Shown here: positions 62,700-64,000 of the stretch, piece after piece
Layout: each line of letters opens with the position of its first letter
How positions within the stretch are numbered: the stretch's first letter is position 1
Assembly (NCBI GenBank): GCA_022605955.1
Contig: JAKCOZ010000016.1
Coordinates: 12,962,001-13,026,000, forward strand
Source: Rallus limicola
Lineage: Eukaryota; Chordata; Aves; Gruiformes; Rallidae
Direction: 5' to 3'
Length of the DNA: 64,000 nucleotides
The notes under the pieces: generated by a model
Told to the model about the DNA's origin: nothing
Databases searched by the model: none
Seen by the model: only the letters and a program-made list of their open reading frames with translations
Position numbers and translations under genes: made by a program

Positions 62700-63028
62700 G
62701 GACTGAGCAGTCGGTAGCAGCTCTGCTGAAGAGGCAGCAAGGTCCCACAGGACAGCAGGCTGAGCAGGCAGACAAGGCCCTGGCAAGTAAAGATGGCCAA
62801 CAGCATCCTGGCCTCTATGAACATGACCCAGATTGCAGGGACTGAGGACAGCCGAGCAGGAGCACAGGTTGCATGGACAGGTTGCACAGTCCCCATCCTT
62901 GAGGGTTTTCAGGCCCCAACTGGAGAGAGCCCTGAAGAATCTGTGTTGAAGACTGCTCTGAGCCAGAGGTTGAACTAAAGACTTCCTGAGGCCCCTTCCA
63001 AACTAAATTATCCCATGATCCTATTCCT
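62700..63028 (+). mobile_element. CR1 LINE, internally deleted copy
   Basis: Two separate parts of a CR1 3' region are joined. The left part contains aggcagcaaggtcccac and gatggccaacagcatcctgg, wording from within ORF2. The right part runs from ccatccttgagggttttcag through gaggccccttccaaac to tcccatgatcctattcctat, the eroded 8-bp terminal repeat. The sequence that normally lies between them (the coding segment with the WN-LPRE motif) is missing, so the copy has an internal deletion at roughly 62830-62895. No intact reading frame remains. Confidence 0.82.
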
Positions 63029-63097
63029 ATAGCACAGACATGCTCCAAATGGAAAGCAAGAAGCAAGCCCTATGCGATCCTTATAGCTACCATGCCT
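63029..63097. other. Short unique spacer
   Basis: Nothing is recognised between the CR1 end and the A/C-rich tract. Confidence 0.5.
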
Positions 63098-63180
63098 CAA
63101 AAACCCCCAAACCACCCAAACAAACAAAACCACCCAAACCACAAAAAACCCTCTAAAAGCCCCAAATTAAAAAAAATAAA
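63098..63180. repeat. A/C-rich low-complexity tract
   Basis: About 80 bases made almost only of A and C on the plus strand, with repeated ccaaacc / caaac / ccaccc words and an A-rich end. It lies about 70 bases beyond the CR1 terminus. It resembles degenerate telomere-like or simple-repeat DNA but has no regular period, so it is called low complexity. Confidence 0.75.
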
Positions 63181-64000
63181 ATCAGGAGCACATGCTCGTG
63201 TCTTTGAACAACAATACTGTAGAAGACACTCTGTATTCAAATTATGTTAAGTTTTGAAAAACGCGTATAGTCTGAAACTACACAACTGATGTGAGTATTG
63301 AAAGTGATAGCCTGTAATTTGGTTATTCACTTTATTGATATTTCAGTGTTACCTAGGTTCTTCATACAGTATTTCTAAAGTCAGGGTGCATCACAAATGA
63401 TCTGAATACCTTTTTACTGCCAGTTAGGCATGGTGCATGATGAAAATGTTTAAGCCACTGCCATTCCAATTTTTGCAGTATGTTACTGCAAAGTGTGACT
63501 AAACAAGCTTCAGATACCACTGTATCCTTCATCCCATTGTTAAAGTAATTGACTAAACACACCCTCAGTGTTGATACATCGTCTTAAAGTTTGTGCTTCT
63601 TCATTTATTAATTTAACATCAATTTATAATAGCATCAAAGACTGCCAAGTATGGCATTTCCTGGCAATAAAGGAAGGGCACCAACTGAATGCAGGGAAAC
63701 AATTCAAAGTAACTCAGTAGCTAAAAAGTTTGCTATTTGCTCTTTGATGTTCCTGATCACCATCCAAGACTGCCCTGCCAAAATAAAAACAAATCCATAG
63801 CCCTATCCACAATTGCTGTTTGGCTTTTAGAGCATTTTCCAGAACTCAGCAATAAGCAGCATAACCCCCAAACTGGCCAGAGGGCAGCTTGTTAGCAATT
63901 AGAACAGAACACAGAATAAAAGCCTTACAAGCTTATTGTAAATGAGATCCTCCATACTATGTATCGCAGAAACATATAATTAAGGATACTAAATACTTTC
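63181..64000. other. Unique non-coding sequence
   Basis: Nothing is recognised in the final interval. Confidence 0.5.

Noticed and set aside
63098..63180. Telomere-like ccaaacc-type repeat
   Set aside because: The words are irregular in length and order and do not match the vertebrate TTAGGG/CCCTAA unit.
1..64000. Possible bacterial or viral systems, CRISPR arrays, tRNA or rRNA genes
   Set aside because: No regularly spaced direct repeats, no cloverleaf with conserved A/B-box words and no conserved rRNA segments were seen. Base texture and CR1 content indicate vertebrate nuclear DNA.

Overview
This window looks like a gene-poor stretch of a bird (or other sauropsid) nuclear genome. It is A+T-rich, has no bacterial-style gene packing, and no protein-coding gene can be recognised with confidence. 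The interspersed repeats visible by eye are CR1-type LINEs, the dominant avian transposon: three clear 5'-truncated copies (about 19934-20362 on -, 30684-31070 on +, 62700-63028 on +) and two or three much older, decayed CR1/L2-like fragments (about 36954-37043 and 59440-59830 on -, perhaps 3647-3695). No SINE, DNA transposon, endogenous retrovirus, tRNA, rRNA or CRISPR array was recognised.

Layout. 1-19 kb: unique A+T-rich sequence with a C19 tract (5455-5473), a (CT)7/A17 tract (6137-6170) and a block dense in homeodomain-type TAATTA words and short inverted repeats (about 9160-9545) that resembles a conserved non-coding element. 20-31 kb: two CR1 copies in opposite orientations and a locally CpG-enriched patch at 27.98-28.39 kb with weak exon-like segments. 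31-45 kb: mostly unique, containing the best possible coding exon (36139-36252, -) and an ancient LINE fragment just beside it. 45-53 kb: unique sequence with simple tracts. 53.06-53.89 kb: a strong CpG island, the only one in the window and the only convincing promoter-class element, with a TATA-like box at its left edge and a candidate enhancer-like block on its right flank. 54-64 kb: unique sequence, a second enhancer-like block (57.6-58.0 kb), an ancient CR1 fragment and a rearranged young CR1.

Interpretation. The simplest reading is a gene desert, or the large introns and 5' flank of one gene, around a single CpG-island promoter. Whether that promoter drives a coding gene, a long non-coding RNA or a divergent pair cannot be decided from sequence alone. 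Open frames of 60-174 codons are scattered on both strands, often overlapping antisense, and most behave as chance frames. No previously undescribed system is established. The best leads are the orphan CpG island, the possible 38-codon ARM/HEAT-like exon at 36.1 kb and the palindrome-rich block at 9.2-9.5 kb.
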